Origin: Campylobacter concisus
Lineage (GTDB): Bacteria; Campylobacterota; Campylobacteria; Campylobacterales; Campylobacteraceae
Assembly: GCF_003049085.1 (NCBI RefSeq)
Contig: NZ_PIQX01000004.1
Location: 1-64,000, forward strand
Length of the DNA stretch: 64,000 nt
Direction of reading: 5' to 3'
Part shown: in pieces, positions 53,379 through 62,622 of the stretch
How the letters are laid out: each line of letters starts with the position of its first letter
Position numbering within the stretch: position 1 is the stretch's first letter
Made by a program: the position numbers and the translations under genes
Notes under the pieces: model-generated
What the model was told of the DNA's origin: nothing
The model's database searches: none
Seen by the model: only the letters and a program-made list of their open reading frames with translations

Positions 53379-56342
53379 ATGCCGATCTTTAATCCAAAAT
53401 TCTTACTAACCCAAGATCAAGACGAAGAAAAGCTTAAAAAGCGTTATGCAAATTTGCAAATGTATCAGGAAAAAGCTAGCGACATTAAGAATTTCAAAGA
53501 AGAGAAATTTCAAACGCAGTTTCTAAAAGATATCTTTGAAGACTGCCTTGGCTACACTTTGGACACTACTAATCCTACAAATTTCAATCTTGAACGTGAG
53601 AAAAAGAACGAAACTGACGGCAAAAAAGCAGATGGGGCGATACTGATAAATGGCGAAGTTAGATGCGTGATCGAGCTAAAAGATCAGACTACACAGCATC
53701 TTGATAAAACTCCGTCCAATCGCGAGCTTAGCCCAGTAGATCAAGCTTTTCGCTATTTTATCTCGCACGACAATGCCAAATATGTCGTTGTTTCAAATTT
53801 TAACGAATTACGCTTTTACATCGGCAATAAAACAACATTTGAAAAATTTGACCTTTTTACAGCAAGCTTTGACGAGTTTAAAAGACTTCATTTGCTGCTT
53901 AGCTTTGAGAGCATTAGCACGGATCTGCCACTAAAGCTAAAAGAGAAATTTGCCACTCATGAGCGTGAAATTTCAAACAAATTTTATAAAGACTTTAGTG
54001 CTTTTAGACTTACTCTTTTTAAAAATATTTGCAAAAACAATGCTAGTATTGATAAAAATAGGCTTTTAAGCCTGACTCAAAAACTATGTGATAGGTTTGT
54101 CTTTATACTATTTGCCGAAGACCGCGGACTACTAAGACTTCGCACGATAGCCGAGATAAAAGATAAATTTCAAAACCAAGTTACTGAGCTTAGTTTTTAT
54201 GACTTTTACAAAATTTACTTTAAAGCCATTGATGAAGGCAGTGAACGTCTTGATATCAAACGCTACAATGGCGGACTTTTTGCCACAGATACTGAGCTTG
54301 ATGCACTAAAGATAGACGATAGCGTGCTTGAAGCGCAGTTTTTAAGTGACTATGACTTTTTAAGCGACATCGGTGTAAATATCCTAGGGCATATCTTTGA
54401 AAGCTCACTAAACGACCTTGAAGAGCTAAATGCACAAATAAATGGTAATGAATTTGATGCCAAACAGAGCAAACGTAAAAAAGATGGCATATTTTATACG
54501 CCAGAGTTTATAACAGAATTTATAGTTGAGAATTCGCTTGGCATGCTTTGTAAAGCCAAAAAAGATGAGCTAGGGCTTGATCTAAATGAGCTACTAGCAC
54601 CAAAAAATCCCAAAAAATTAACCAAAGCAGAAAGTGAGATCAAAGACAAAATTTATGCTTACCGCGAGTGGCTCTTATCTCTTAAGATACTTGATCCAGC
54701 TTGTGGCTCTGGTGCGTTTTTAAACCAAACTTTAGAATTTCTAATTAGTGAGCATGGCACATTAGACACTTATCGCAAAGTATATGAGGGCGAGGGCTTG
54801 GGACTTTACGATATAGAAAGCACTATTTTAGAAAATAACCTTTACGGCGTAGATATAAATGCCGATGCGGTCGAGATCGCTAGGCTATCTCTTTGGCTCC
54901 GCACAGCTGCAAAAGGACGAGTTTTAACAGATCTTAGTAAAAATTTAGTAGCTGCAAACTCGCTTTTAGAATTTCCTTTTGACTTTAAATTTGATGTCGT
55001 TATCGGCAATCCTCCCTATGTTAGACAAGAGGCGATAAAAGAGCAAAAGCCTGCCCTACAAGAATATAAAGTCTATAGCGGCACGGCTGATTTGTTTGTC
55101 TATTTTTATGAGCTTGGCATTACGCATCTAAAAGAAAATGGACTTTTAGGTTTTATATGTTCAAATAAATTTTTCCGTGCCAGCTATGGTGAAAATTTAC
55201 GTAAATTTATATTAGAAAATACGCAAATAACACATATTATTGATTTTGCTGGGGTTAAAGTTTTTGAAGATGCGAGCGTAGATAGTGCGGTTACTATTTT
55301 TAGAAAAATAAGAGCTGGTGAAAATTCAAAATTTAATTTCCTAGCCTCAAGCACCATAAATTTAAAAACGCAAAAATTTATCCAAATACCACAATCCACG
55401 CTAAACGAAACAAATTTCACTTTCCTAGATAGCAGCAAATTTGAACTAAAAAGCAAGATCGAAAAAGTCGCAAAGCCATTAAAAGATTGGGGTGTGAATA
55501 TCAATTATGGTGTCAAAACTGGACTAAACGAAGCTTTCATTATTGATAGCAAAACTCGTGATAAAATTTTAAGCACATGCATTGGGGACGAAAGAGAACA
55601 GACACAAAAGCTCATTAGACCGATCTTAAGGGGTCGCGACATAAAGCGTTATGACTATGAGTGGGCTGGGATATGGCTCATAAATATCCATAATGGATAT
55701 GGCACCGAGCCTCGCATCAATATAGATAATTTTCCTAAGCTAAAACTATATCTTGATAAATTTGAGCCGAAACTTTCCAATCGTTCTGATAAAGGAGCCA
55801 CTCCTTATAATCTGCGAAACTGCGCATATCTGGAGGAATTCGAAAAAGAGAAAATTTTATGTGCCAGAATGGTGCAAAGCCCAAAATTTGCTTACGATAT
55901 AAATAATAATATTCCAGACAATACTGCATATTGCATAACTGGCGAAAATTTAAAATTTTTATTAGCTTTTTTAAATTCAACAGCTGTTTATAAAATTTTC
56001 AACTTTTTCTATGCTGGAGGCGGACTTGAAGGCGAAATAAAAATAAATCGCTTAGAGATTTTACCTATCCCACAAATCACGCCACAAAATGAAAATTTAT
56101 CAAACGAGATAATAAATTTGGTTGATGAAATTTTAAAAGCTAATGAAAAAATCAAGCTTTACGAGAAGCATATGCCTACTTTAACTCTTGATGAAAAGCT
56201 AGAAGCTAAAGAAAATATCGATACGCTAAACGACAAAATCAAGGCAAGTGACGAAAAAATAGACAAACTTGTTTTTGAGCTTTATGAACTAACAAGCGAT
56301 GAGATCGCGCTTATAACAGGGGGGGGGAAATTGACGGTATAA
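53379..56342 (+). CDS. Single-chain restriction-modification enzyme (type IIG, Eco57I-like)
   Basis: The 987-residue protein joins nuclease, methylase and target recognition in one chain. The N-terminal nuclease has a PD-(D/E)xK site at Asp85, Glu99 and Lys101 (VIELKDQ). The N6-adenine methylase has motif I DPACGSGAF at 439-447 and motif IV NPPY at 544-547. From about 690 a TaqI-like target-recognition region follows, including GLNEAFIID and PILRGRDIKRY. It ends just after a run of nine Gs that encodes Gly981-983. Length variation there changes only the tail. It should both protect and cut host-foreign DNA. The target sequence is unknown. Confidence 0.9.
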   Translation: MPIFNPKFLLTQDQDEEKLKKRYANLQMYQEKASDIKNFKEEKFQTQFLKDIFEDCLGYTLDTTNPTNFNLEREKKNETDGKKADGAILINGEVRCVIELKDQTTQHLDKTPSNRELSPVDQAFRYFISHDNAKYVVVSNFNELRFYIGNKTTFEKFDLFTASFDEFKRLHLLLSFESISTDLPLKLKEKFATHEREISNKFYKDFSAFRLTLFKNICKNNASIDKNRLLSLTQKLCDRFVFILFAEDRGLLRLRTIAEIKDKFQNQVTELSFYDFYKIYFKAIDEGSERLDIKRYNGGLFATDTELDALKIDDSVLEAQFLSDYDFLSDIGVNILGHIFESSLNDLEELNAQINGNEFDAKQSKRKKDGIFYTPEFITEFIVENSLGMLCKAKKDELGLDLNELLAPKNPKKLTKAESEIKDKIYAYREWLLSLKILDPACGSGAFLNQTLEFLISEHGTLDTYRKVYEGEGLGLYDIESTILENNLYGVDINADAVEIARLSLWLRTAAKGRVLTDLSKNLVAANSLLEFPFDFKFDVVIGNPPYVRQEAIKEQKPALQEYKVYSGTADLFVYFYELGITHLKENGLLGFICSNKFFRASYGENLRKFILENTQITHIIDFAGVKVFEDASVDSAVTIFRKIRAGENSKFNFLASSTINLKTQKFIQIPQSTLNETNFTFLDSSKFELKSKIEKVAKPLKDWGVNINYGVKTGLNEAFIIDSKTRDKILSTCIGDEREQTQKLIRPILRGRDIKRYDYEWAGIWLINIHNGYGTEPRINIDNFPKLKLYLDKFEPKLSNRSDKGATPYNLRNCAYLEEFEKEKILCARMVQSPKFAYDINNNIPDNTAYCITGENLKFLLAFLNSTAVYKIFNFFYAGGGLEGEIKINRLEILPIPQITPQNENLSNEIINLVDEILKANEKIKLYEKHMPTLTLDEKLEAKENIDTLNDKIKASDEKIDKLVFELYELTSDEIALITGGGKLTV
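56319..56327 (+). repeat. Poly-G tract (G9), likely phase-variable
   Basis: Nine consecutive G bases lie 15 bases before the stop of the restriction-modification gene. Long G runs in campylobacters mutate by slippage. Here G9 gives a KLTV end and G8 an end after GGGN. G10 gives an end extended by about 30 residues to 56416, overlapping the next gene. Confidence 0.85.
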
Positions 56343-56378
56343 CAAAAATTTACATATACATCTTACAAAGGGGAGAAA

Positions 56379-57473
56379 ATGAACCAATTAGAGCTTTATT
56401 ACAATCAGCCGCTTAAATCAAGTAAATTTATCCCCAGAAAATATGAAATCATCTCGCCAAAAACGCTTATAATAGGTGCCATTTCAAGTGGCAAAACAGC
56501 CCTTGTTTATGAGTTTTTGAGCCATTATAAAAGCGAGGAGAGGCTTTATGTAAATTTAGACGATCTAAGGATAGACAGAGCCTTGCTTTTAGCAAATTTA
56601 AAAGAATTTTTAGAAAAAAATGCCCAGATAAAGGTGCTCGCAGTTGAAAATTTACAAGCTGCTGACCTTGCAAATTTAAGCTTTTTAAATGGGCTCCCAC
56701 TTGAAAACATTATCCTTACAAGTAAGGAATTTTCACTCACGATTGACGGCTTTGCACGCATAAATTTAAACTATCTCGACTACGAGGAATTTATACTATT
56801 TTTTAAGAAAAATTTAGACCAAGACCTGCTTTTTAGCTATTTTTTGGCTCACGGCAACGAGATAGCAAGTGCCTTTTTAGACTCCAGCGAGGTCACGGCA
56901 CACTTGCAGCAGCTCTTAAAAGCAAATTTAAGCGAGCAAAGCATTGCGATTTTAAAAGAATGTGCTCCAAAATGCCACGATGTGCTTAGTACTTTTGGTA
57001 TCTACAAAAACCTAAAAGAGCAGATGAAAATTTCAAAAGATAGTGTCTATAACGCAGTAACCAGCCTTAATGAAAATGGCTTTATAGAATTAGTACCAAA
57101 TTTAGATGAGAGCAGCACGAGCAAAAAGCTCTACTTTACAAATTTTGCACTTCGCAACGCTTTATACCTAAAAAAGGACTTTTTGGCTGTCTTTGCAAAT
57201 GTCGTTTTTTGCGAATTGCTTAAATTTAAAGATGAAATTTACTACACAAAAGAGATTGATTTCTTCCTTAATAAAAGGAAGATTGCGATTATCTGTGTGC
57301 CGTTTTCTGCGCCAGAGATCATCTTTTTGAAATTTAAAAAACTCCATGCAAGCTTAAAAGAGCTAGGCGTAAGTAAGCTTCAGATAATCAGCGTCGCAAA
57401 TCAAGCTGAGCTTAGCCTTGAGGGCATAAAATGCGAAATTTTGCCCTTTTCTAGGTGGAGTCTAGGTTTATAA
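56379..57473 (+). CDS. AAA-type ATPase, winged-helix C-terminal region
   Basis: The 364-residue protein has a P-loop GAISSGKT at 33-40, a degenerate Walker B in IKVLAVENLQ near 85, and a sensor-like segment. A winged-helix-like block follows near 215-245 (MKISKDSVYNAVTSLNENGF), then a C-terminal part with an EIDFFLNKRKIAIICVPF pattern resembling a DUF4143/PD-(D/E)xK-type fold. Such archaeal-type ATPases often have unknown roles. It follows the restriction-modification gene by 36 bases in the same reading frame, with AAAGGGGAG as ribosome binding site. A link to restriction is only suggested by position. Confidence 0.8.
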   Translation: MNQLELYYNQPLKSSKFIPRKYEIISPKTLIIGAISSGKTALVYEFLSHYKSEERLYVNLDDLRIDRALLLANLKEFLEKNAQIKVLAVENLQAADLANLSFLNGLPLENIILTSKEFSLTIDGFARINLNYLDYEEFILFFKKNLDQDLLFSYFLAHGNEIASAFLDSSEVTAHLQQLLKANLSEQSIAILKECAPKCHDVLSTFGIYKNLKEQMKISKDSVYNAVTSLNENGFIELVPNLDESSTSKKLYFTNFALRNALYLKKDFLAVFANVVFCELLKFKDEIYYTKEIDFFLNKRKIAIICVPFSAPEIIFLKFKKLHASLKELGVSKLQIISVANQAELSLEGIKCEILPFSRWSLGL

Positions 57474-57522
57474 ATTTAAACCTTTATTTGATTATTGTTT
57501 TAAAAGCTTAAAGTAAAGAAGC

Positions 57523-57528
57523 TATAAT
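57523..57528 (+). promoter_or_regulatory. TATAAT -10 box for DUF3298 gene
   Basis: A perfect TATAAT preceded by GC lies 24 bases before the start at 57552. Confidence 0.5.
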
Positions 57529-57551
57529 CAAAAAAACTATGAAGGACGGAC

Positions 57552-58406
57552 ATGAGAGCATTTATTGGGATTTTTATACTTATAGGAAGCCTATTTGGCT
57601 ATGAGATAAATCACGAAAACTGGGCAAAATTTTATAAATTTATTGGTGAGGCAAATGGTATAAAATTTGAAGTTTATATGAACTATTTTAAAGATGAATT
57701 TGAAAATTTTAAGCAGAGCAAGAGCTTTAAAGTGCCAGCCAAGATAAGCGGACATATCTTTTTTGATGGTACAAAATATGACTACGAAAAAGGTAATCTT
57801 GAGCAAAATAGCAGTGAAATTTCATCGCTAAATGCTGTATCTGATAAGATAAATTTAGACGTTAAAAATGAAAATGGCGAGCTAAAGGGCAAAATAATCG
57901 TTAAAAACAAAGCCTATAATGCGACTATTAAAAAAGAAAAAGAGTATGAAATGCTAAATATTGGCATCCAAATGATCGAAGCAAATGGCACGAGATACGA
58001 AGCTATCATCAACGACATATTTGCCAAAGAATCGGCTAAAAAAAATAAAAATAAATTACTCTCGACACTTTATGACCTAAAAAGCGAGCGTAAAAAATGG
58101 CCAAATAACCAATTTGAAAGCCTAGATAACATCTACTATATAAATGACAAAATAAAAAGCATCTGTACCTATAAAAATAACAAAACTAGCTGCGATGTTG
58201 TCTTACTTAAAACCAACAAAAAGCTAAAGTTAAAGCAGATTTTTAAAGATATGAACGACCCTCATCTAAAAGCAATCCTCGCAACAGCAGGTGTTAGCGA
58301 AAATTTTATACTTTCGCCACTTGGACTTACCTTTTTAAATGAGGAGCAAATTAGCGTGCCACTTGATGAGCTAAGGCCTTACTTTAGCGATGAAATCGGA
58401 CTTTAA
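57552..58406 (+). CDS. Exported DUF3298 (RsiV-like) domain protein
   Basis: The 284-residue protein has a short signal peptide ([16 protein letters not shown]). The end matches the DUF3298 pattern: a helix [10 protein letters not shown], then [27 protein letters not shown], as in the extracellular part of RsiV anti-sigma factors and related lysozyme-binding proteins. No transmembrane helix or sigma-binding region is present, so it is a free or loosely attached periplasmic protein. Its stop overlaps the rnhB start (TAATG). Function is unknown. Confidence 0.8.
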   Translation: MRAFIGIFILIGSLFGYEINHENWAKFYKFIGEANGIKFEVYMNYFKDEFENFKQSKSFKVPAKISGHIFFDGTKYDYEKGNLEQNSSEISSLNAVSDKINLDVKNENGELKGKIIVKNKAYNATIKKEKEYEMLNIGIQMIEANGTRYEAIINDIFAKESAKKNKNKLLSTLYDLKSERKKWPNNQFESLDNIYYINDKIKSICTYKNNKTSCDVVLLKTNKKLKLKQIFKDMNDPHLKAILATAGVSENFILSPLGLTFLNEEQISVPLDELRPYFSDEIGL

Positions 58407-58957
58407 TGGCAAAAATTTGTGGCATAGATGAGGCTGGACGTGGGGCTTTAGCTGGGCCTTTAAGCGTAGCGGCCTGCGTGCTTAATAAAGAAATTTCAGG
58501 CCTAAACGACTCCAAAAAACTAACCGCAAAAAAGCGTGAGGAACTTTTTAAAGAGATCATAAAAAGCTCAAATTTTCTCATCATCTACTTCTCAAATGCA
58601 CAAATAGACGAACTTGGGCTAAGCGAGTGCTTAAGACGAGCGCTCAAAATTTTTAAGGCGCATTTTGAGAGTTTTGAGATTATTTATGATGGAAATTTAG
58701 ACTATGGAGTTGGTATCACAACGATGATAAAAGCTGATAGCAAAGTCGCTGGGGTAAGCGCTGCTAGCATATTAGCAAAGGTCAGTCGTGATAGTTTGAT
58801 GAAAGGCTGGGATAAAATTTACTCAAAGTATGGCTTTGCTGGGCACAAAGGATACGGCACAAAGGCACATTTAGAAGCCATTGCCGAGTTTGGCTATTCA
58901 AGCCTTCATAGAAAAAGCTTTGTAGTAAAATCTTTTGAAAAATCTCTATTTGACTAA
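58406..58957 (+). CDS. rnhB: Ribonuclease HII
   Basis: RNase HII cuts RNA in RNA-DNA hybrids and removes single ribonucleotides from DNA. The 183-residue enzyme has the active-site DEAGRG at 8-13 (Asp8 and Glu9), a third Asp in [10 protein letters not shown] near 95, and the [21 protein letters not shown] block. Its ATG overlaps the TAA of the gene before it. It is followed by a strong terminator. Confidence 0.96.
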   Translation: MAKICGIDEAGRGALAGPLSVAACVLNKEISGLNDSKKLTAKKREELFKEIIKSSNFLIIYFSNAQIDELGLSECLRRALKIFKAHFESFEIIYDGNLDYGVGITTMIKADSKVAGVSAASILAKVSRDSLMKGWDKIYSKYGFAGHKGYGTKAHLEAIAEFGYSSLHRKSFVVKSFEKSLFD

Positions 58958-58963
58958 GATTAA

Positions 58964-58994
58964 TTATCTAAGCATCAAATAGATGCTTAGATAA
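58964..58994 (+). terminator. Intrinsic terminator after rnhB
   Basis: TTATCTAAGCATC and GATGCTTAGATAA form a perfect 13-bp stem with a 5-base loop, followed by CGCCTTTTTT. It lies between convergent rnhB and tpx. Confidence 0.85.
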
Positions 58995-59002
58995 CGCCTT
59001 TT

Positions 59003-59527
59003 TTAATGGCAGCCACAACCACAACTACCGCTACTTTTAATAGCATCAAATACAGCATCGTAGTTTGGCTCTTCTGTCACTTCGGGGACGATTTGTTTGT
59101 GAATTATTACGCCATCATTGATGACAAATATCGCTCTTGCAAGTAGTCCTTTTAGTGGGCCATCGCTCATTAAAACGCCATAGTTTTTAGCAAATTCTCC
59201 GTATCTAAAGTCACTTCCAACATGTAAATTTTCTATGCCTTCAGTCGTGCAAAATCTCCCCATCGCAAATGGCAAATCATTTGAGATGATGCTTAGTTTT
59301 ACGCCGTGTTTGCCAGCTACTTTTTCGTTAAATTTACGAGCCTCTGCTGCGCAAACTCCGGTATCAAGTGATGGCAAGCAAACAAGTACTTCTACGCCAT
59401 TATTTCCGCCTACGCTAAACTCGCTAAGATCTTGTGCTACGACTTTTGCTTCAGGTGCATAAGAGCCAACAAAGACCTCATTTCCACTTAAATTTACCTC
59501 ACTACCTTTAAATTTTGTAGTTGCCAT
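59003..59527 (-). CDS. tpx: Thiol peroxidase Tpx
   Basis: Tpx is an atypical 2-Cys peroxiredoxin that reduces peroxides with thioredoxin. The 174-residue product has the peroxidatic Cys59 in LPSLDTGVCAAEARKF and the resolving Cys93 in GRFCTTEGIEN. The usual PSLDTPVC is changed by Pro to Gly. The C-terminus carries an extra SCGCGCH tail, which is not part of the classical family and might bind metal. It is convergent with rnhB and 14 bases from the next gene on the same strand. Confidence 0.93.
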   Translation of the reverse strand: MATTKFKGSEVNLSGNEVFVGSYAPEAKVVAQDLSEFSVGGNNGVEVLVCLPSLDTGVCAAEARKFNEKVAGKHGVKLSIISNDLPFAMGRFCTTEGIENLHVGSDFRYGEFAKNYGVLMSDGPLKGLLARAIFVINDGVIIHKQIVPEVTEEPNYDAVFDAIKSSGSCGCGCH

Positions 59528-59541
59528 ATTTATCTCCTTTA

Positions 59542-60684
59542 TTATTTTTTTGCTTTTTTAAATGCTTGATCAAGATCTGCTATTAGATCATCAGCGTTTT
59601 CGATACCGATTGCTAGGCGAAGCAAGTTTTGCTTTATGCCGATCTTATCTAGCACCTCTTTTGGATACGCCTCATGTGTCATCGTCGCAGGCCTGCAAAT
59701 AAGGCTTTCTACGCCACCAAGGCTTACCGCTAGATCAAAAATTTCTAGTGCTTTTACAAATTTATTTACATCATATTTTTCATCGAGCTCAAATGAGATG
59801 AGAGCACCGATGTCGCTTGCTTGAGCTGCTTGTATCTTTGCCTCTTGCTCGCTATATGAACCAGCAAAATGCACCACGCTAACAGCGTCATTATTCTGCA
59901 AAAATTTGATGATTTTATGTGTATTTTGCGTTTGTCTATCAAACCTAACGCTAAGCGTTTTAAGCCCACGTATTAGGTAGTATGCGTCCATCGGGCTGAT
60001 GATGCCACCAAGCGTGTTTTTAGCAAATTTTATCTTCTCAGCCAAAGCATCGTCATTTAGCGTGACGATACCAGCGATCACATCAGCGTGTCCGCCGATA
60101 TACTTTGTAGCGCTATAAACCACGATATCAGCTCCATGCTCAAGCACTCTTTGATAATAAGGCGTTAAAAATGTGTTATCCACGATGACTATAGCGCCTT
60201 TTTTGTGAGCGATCTTTGAAATTCTAGCGATGTCTGTCACTCTTAAGAGAGGATTTGACGGAGTTTCAATAAATATCGCCGCCACGTCGTCACTTATATC
60301 ATCTTCGCTTAAAAAATTTAGATCGTCTACAAATTCGCTCTTTATGCCGTGGCTTTCAAAAACAGTCGTGACATACCTATAAGTGCCGCCATAGACGTTA
60401 CTATTTAGTAGGACCTTTTGCCCCGTTTTTATAAGGCTAAGTGCGGCTGCTGTTGCTGCCATACCTGAACCAAAGCTAAAAGCGTATTTACTGCCTTCAA
60501 CCTTTGCAAAAATTTCATCAAATGCTTTTTTGGTTGGGTTGCTACCACGCGAATATGCAAATTCTTGAAAATTCTCAAGATCATCTTGCACAAATGTACT
60601 TGCTAAAAAAATAGGCGGAATGACAGCTTTATTTGGATTATTTTTAGCTTCAATGCCTTTTACGATCAATGTGTCAAGTTTCAT
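59542..60684 (-). CDS. Trans-sulfuration PLP enzyme (MetB/MetC/MegL family)
   Basis: The 380-residue enzyme belongs to the Cys/Met metabolism PLP family. The PLP lysine is Lys194 in SATKYIGGHADV. Other markers are AYSRGSNPT near 43-51, SFGSGMAATAA near 70-80 and the C-terminal SLGGVESLICRPATMTHE. Members include cystathionine gamma-synthase, cystathionine beta-lyase and methionine gamma-lyase, and these cannot be split with confidence here. It lies just before tpx on the same strand. Sulphur amino-acid metabolism is the safe call. Confidence 0.88.
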   Translation of the reverse strand: MKLDTLIVKGIEAKNNPNKAVIPPIFLASTFVQDDLENFQEFAYSRGSNPTKKAFDEIFAKVEGSKYAFSFGSGMAATAAALSLIKTGQKVLLNSNVYGGTYRYVTTVFESHGIKSEFVDDLNFLSEDDISDDVAAIFIETPSNPLLRVTDIARISKIAHKKGAIVIVDNTFLTPYYQRVLEHGADIVVYSATKYIGGHADVIAGIVTLNDDALAEKIKFAKNTLGGIISPMDAYYLIRGLKTLSVRFDRQTQNTHKIIKFLQNNDAVSVVHFAGSYSEQEAKIQAAQASDIGALISFELDEKYDVNKFVKALEIFDLAVSLGGVESLICRPATMTHEAYPKEVLDKIGIKQNLLRLAIGIENADDLIADLDQAFKKAKK

Positions 60685-60900
60685 AAATTTCCTTTTAAAA
60701 TTTTATGAAATCTTACATAATAAAGATTAATCTTCCCCAAACCCACCCAAAACGTAGCTAAATCAGTAAGTGGTAGTAACATTTATTTTTAAGAATGCAT
60801 TTTTTAAATTGCTGGGATAAATTTAAACTTTTGCTCTCTCCCCGCAAGCCTAATAAATTTTTCTTTTTACTCGCCTTTAGCTACATTTTCACCATAAATT

Positions 60901-61359
60901 TTACTCTACAAGATCAACTTGCCAGTTTGCCTCTTGTAGCTTCATATCTAGCTCTCTGATCTCTTTAGAAAGCTCGTCTATTTGCTTTTGGAGCGTGGCC
61001 ACATCAACACTACTTAAAATTTTTATCTCACTATTTGAGTAAAGATCGACCTTTTGGCTTGCGCTTTTGGCAAAATCCCTAAGCACGCTTGCTTTTTGGC
61101 TTAGCGTATCTTTTTTAGCGATCATTTCAGTTAGACTCAAGCCTTCAAATTTTGCACTTGAGTTTGTTAAATTTATAGCCAAGATCAGCCTAAATAGCTC
61201 ATCGCTTAGCCTATCAAGCTCTTTTAAAAGAAGCTTTGGATCTTCGCTAGGTCTTTCATTTTCTTGCATTTTTGCATTATCGAGCAACCTACCTTTTAGC
61301 TGCTCTAAACGTTTTTGTGTATCGGCTCTTAAAATGAGAGCCTGAGCTAATTTCATCAT
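60901..61359 (-). CDS. DIP1984 family helical protein
   Basis: The 152-residue protein is nearly all helix with coiled-coil character. It starts MKLAQALILRADTQKRLEQL, has NERPSEDPKLLLKELDRL, and near the end NSEIKILSSVDVATLQKQID and EIRELDMKLQEANWQ. This matches DIP1984-type (septicolysin-annotated) proteins of unknown function. A second ATG three bases downstream is also possible. It is a single gene divergent from the lyase gene at 61456. Confidence 0.82.
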   Translation of the reverse strand: MMKLAQALILRADTQKRLEQLKGRLLDNAKMQENERPSEDPKLLLKELDRLSDELFRLILAINLTNSSAKFEGLSLTEMIAKKDTLSQKASVLRDFAKSASQKVDLYSNSEIKILSSVDVATLQKQIDELSKEIRELDMKLQEANWQVDLVE

Positions 61360-61419
61360 TTTTCCTTTTGAAATATTAAATTGAGAGAAAATTTCAAATT
61401 ATATTAGTATCTTTTGGGT

Positions 61420-61425
61420 TATAAT
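61420..61425 (+). promoter_or_regulatory. TATAAT -10 box for malY-like gene
   Basis: A perfect TATAAT preceded by GGGT lies 31 bases before the start at 61456. TAAGGAAA forms the ribosome binding site. Confidence 0.5.
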
Positions 61426-61455
61426 TGATTTAAAATTTTATTTTAAGGAAAAGCT

Positions 61456-62622
61456 ATGAAGTACGATTTTGATACGCTTATTAGCAGAGATGGCACCAAC
61501 TCATCGAAGTGGCGAATGAAAAACGATGTTTTGCCAATGTGGGTTGCTGATATGGATTTTAAGGCTGCACCTGAAATTTTAAATGCCCTACAAAAGCGTC
61601 TTGATAATGGCGTCTTTGGCTACTCATTTATCCCAAAAGAGTGGAACGAAGCGATTAAAGGCTGGTGGAAGAGGCGTCATAATGTTAGCTTTGAAAACGA
61701 TTGGATGTGCTTTTGCACTGGCGTTATACCAGCGATTTCTACTGCTATTAGAAGATTTAGTAATCCAGGGGATCAAATTTTAGTTCAAGCTCCCGTATAT
61801 CACGTATTTTTTAACTGCATCAAAAATAATGGCCGTGAAATTTTATCAAATGACCTTGTCTATAAAGATGGTTCTTATGAGATTGACTTTGAAGATCTTG
61901 AAGCAAAGCTAGCTCAGCCGCTAACAACTATGATGCTCCTTTGCAATCCTCACAATCCAATAGGAAAAATTTGGGACAAAGAGACGCTTAAAAAAATAGG
62001 CGAGCTTTGCTATAAGCACGATGTTTTGGTTATCAGCGATGAGATCCACTGCGACATAACTGATCCTGGGCTAAGCTATGTGCCATTTATCAGCGTTAGT
62101 GAAGAGTGTAAAAATAACTCAATCACATGCATCTCACCAACAAAAGCCTTTAATATCGCAGGACTTCAAAGCTCAGCTATCGTCACACCAAACGAGCAGA
62201 TACGCGCCAGAATAAATGCGGCTGTAAATTATGATGAGATAGGTGAAGCAAATGCATTTGCAATAACTGCGACAATAGCGGCATTTAATGATAGCCAAAC
62301 ATGGCTTGACGAGCTTAGAAATTATCTCTTTGAAAATAAAAAAATCGTTATGAATTTCATAAAAGAGCAAAATTTGCCAGTAAAACTTCTGCCTTCAAAT
62401 GCAACTTATCTTTTATGGCTTGATTGTAGCGCGTTTTGCGAGGATTCGAGCGACTTTATGAATTTCTTGCGTGATAAAGCTGGACTTTGGCTAAATGACG
62501 GCAATGCTTACAGAGGAGATAGATTTTTCCTCCGTATGAATATCGCAACCCAGCGCGAGAGAGTGCTTGAAGGACTAAAACGCTTACAAAATGGTATAAA
62601 TTTATACACTTCAAAAAGATAA
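61456..62622 (+). CDS. MalY/PatB family C-S lyase (aminotransferase fold)
   Basis: The 388-residue PLP enzyme has the MalY/PatB layout: MWVADMDFKAAPEI near 28-41, the CNPHNPIGKIW block near 163, SDEIHCDI near 194, and PLP lysine Lys230 in SPTKAFNIAGLQSS. The family cleaves cystathionine or cysteine conjugates to give pyruvate, ammonia and a thiol. Some members also regulate transcription. It probably supplies homocysteine for methionine with the PLP gene at 59542, although the two are not in one operon. Confidence 0.9.
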   Translation: MKYDFDTLISRDGTNSSKWRMKNDVLPMWVADMDFKAAPEILNALQKRLDNGVFGYSFIPKEWNEAIKGWWKRRHNVSFENDWMCFCTGVIPAISTAIRRFSNPGDQILVQAPVYHVFFNCIKNNGREILSNDLVYKDGSYEIDFEDLEAKLAQPLTTMMLLCNPHNPIGKIWDKETLKKIGELCYKHDVLVISDEIHCDITDPGLSYVPFISVSEECKNNSITCISPTKAFNIAGLQSSAIVTPNEQIRARINAAVNYDEIGEANAFAITATIAAFNDSQTWLDELRNYLFENKKIVMNFIKEQNLPVKLLPSNATYLLWLDCSAFCEDSSDFMNFLRDKAGLWLNDGNAYRGDRFFLRMNIATQRERVLEGLKRLQNGINLYTSKR

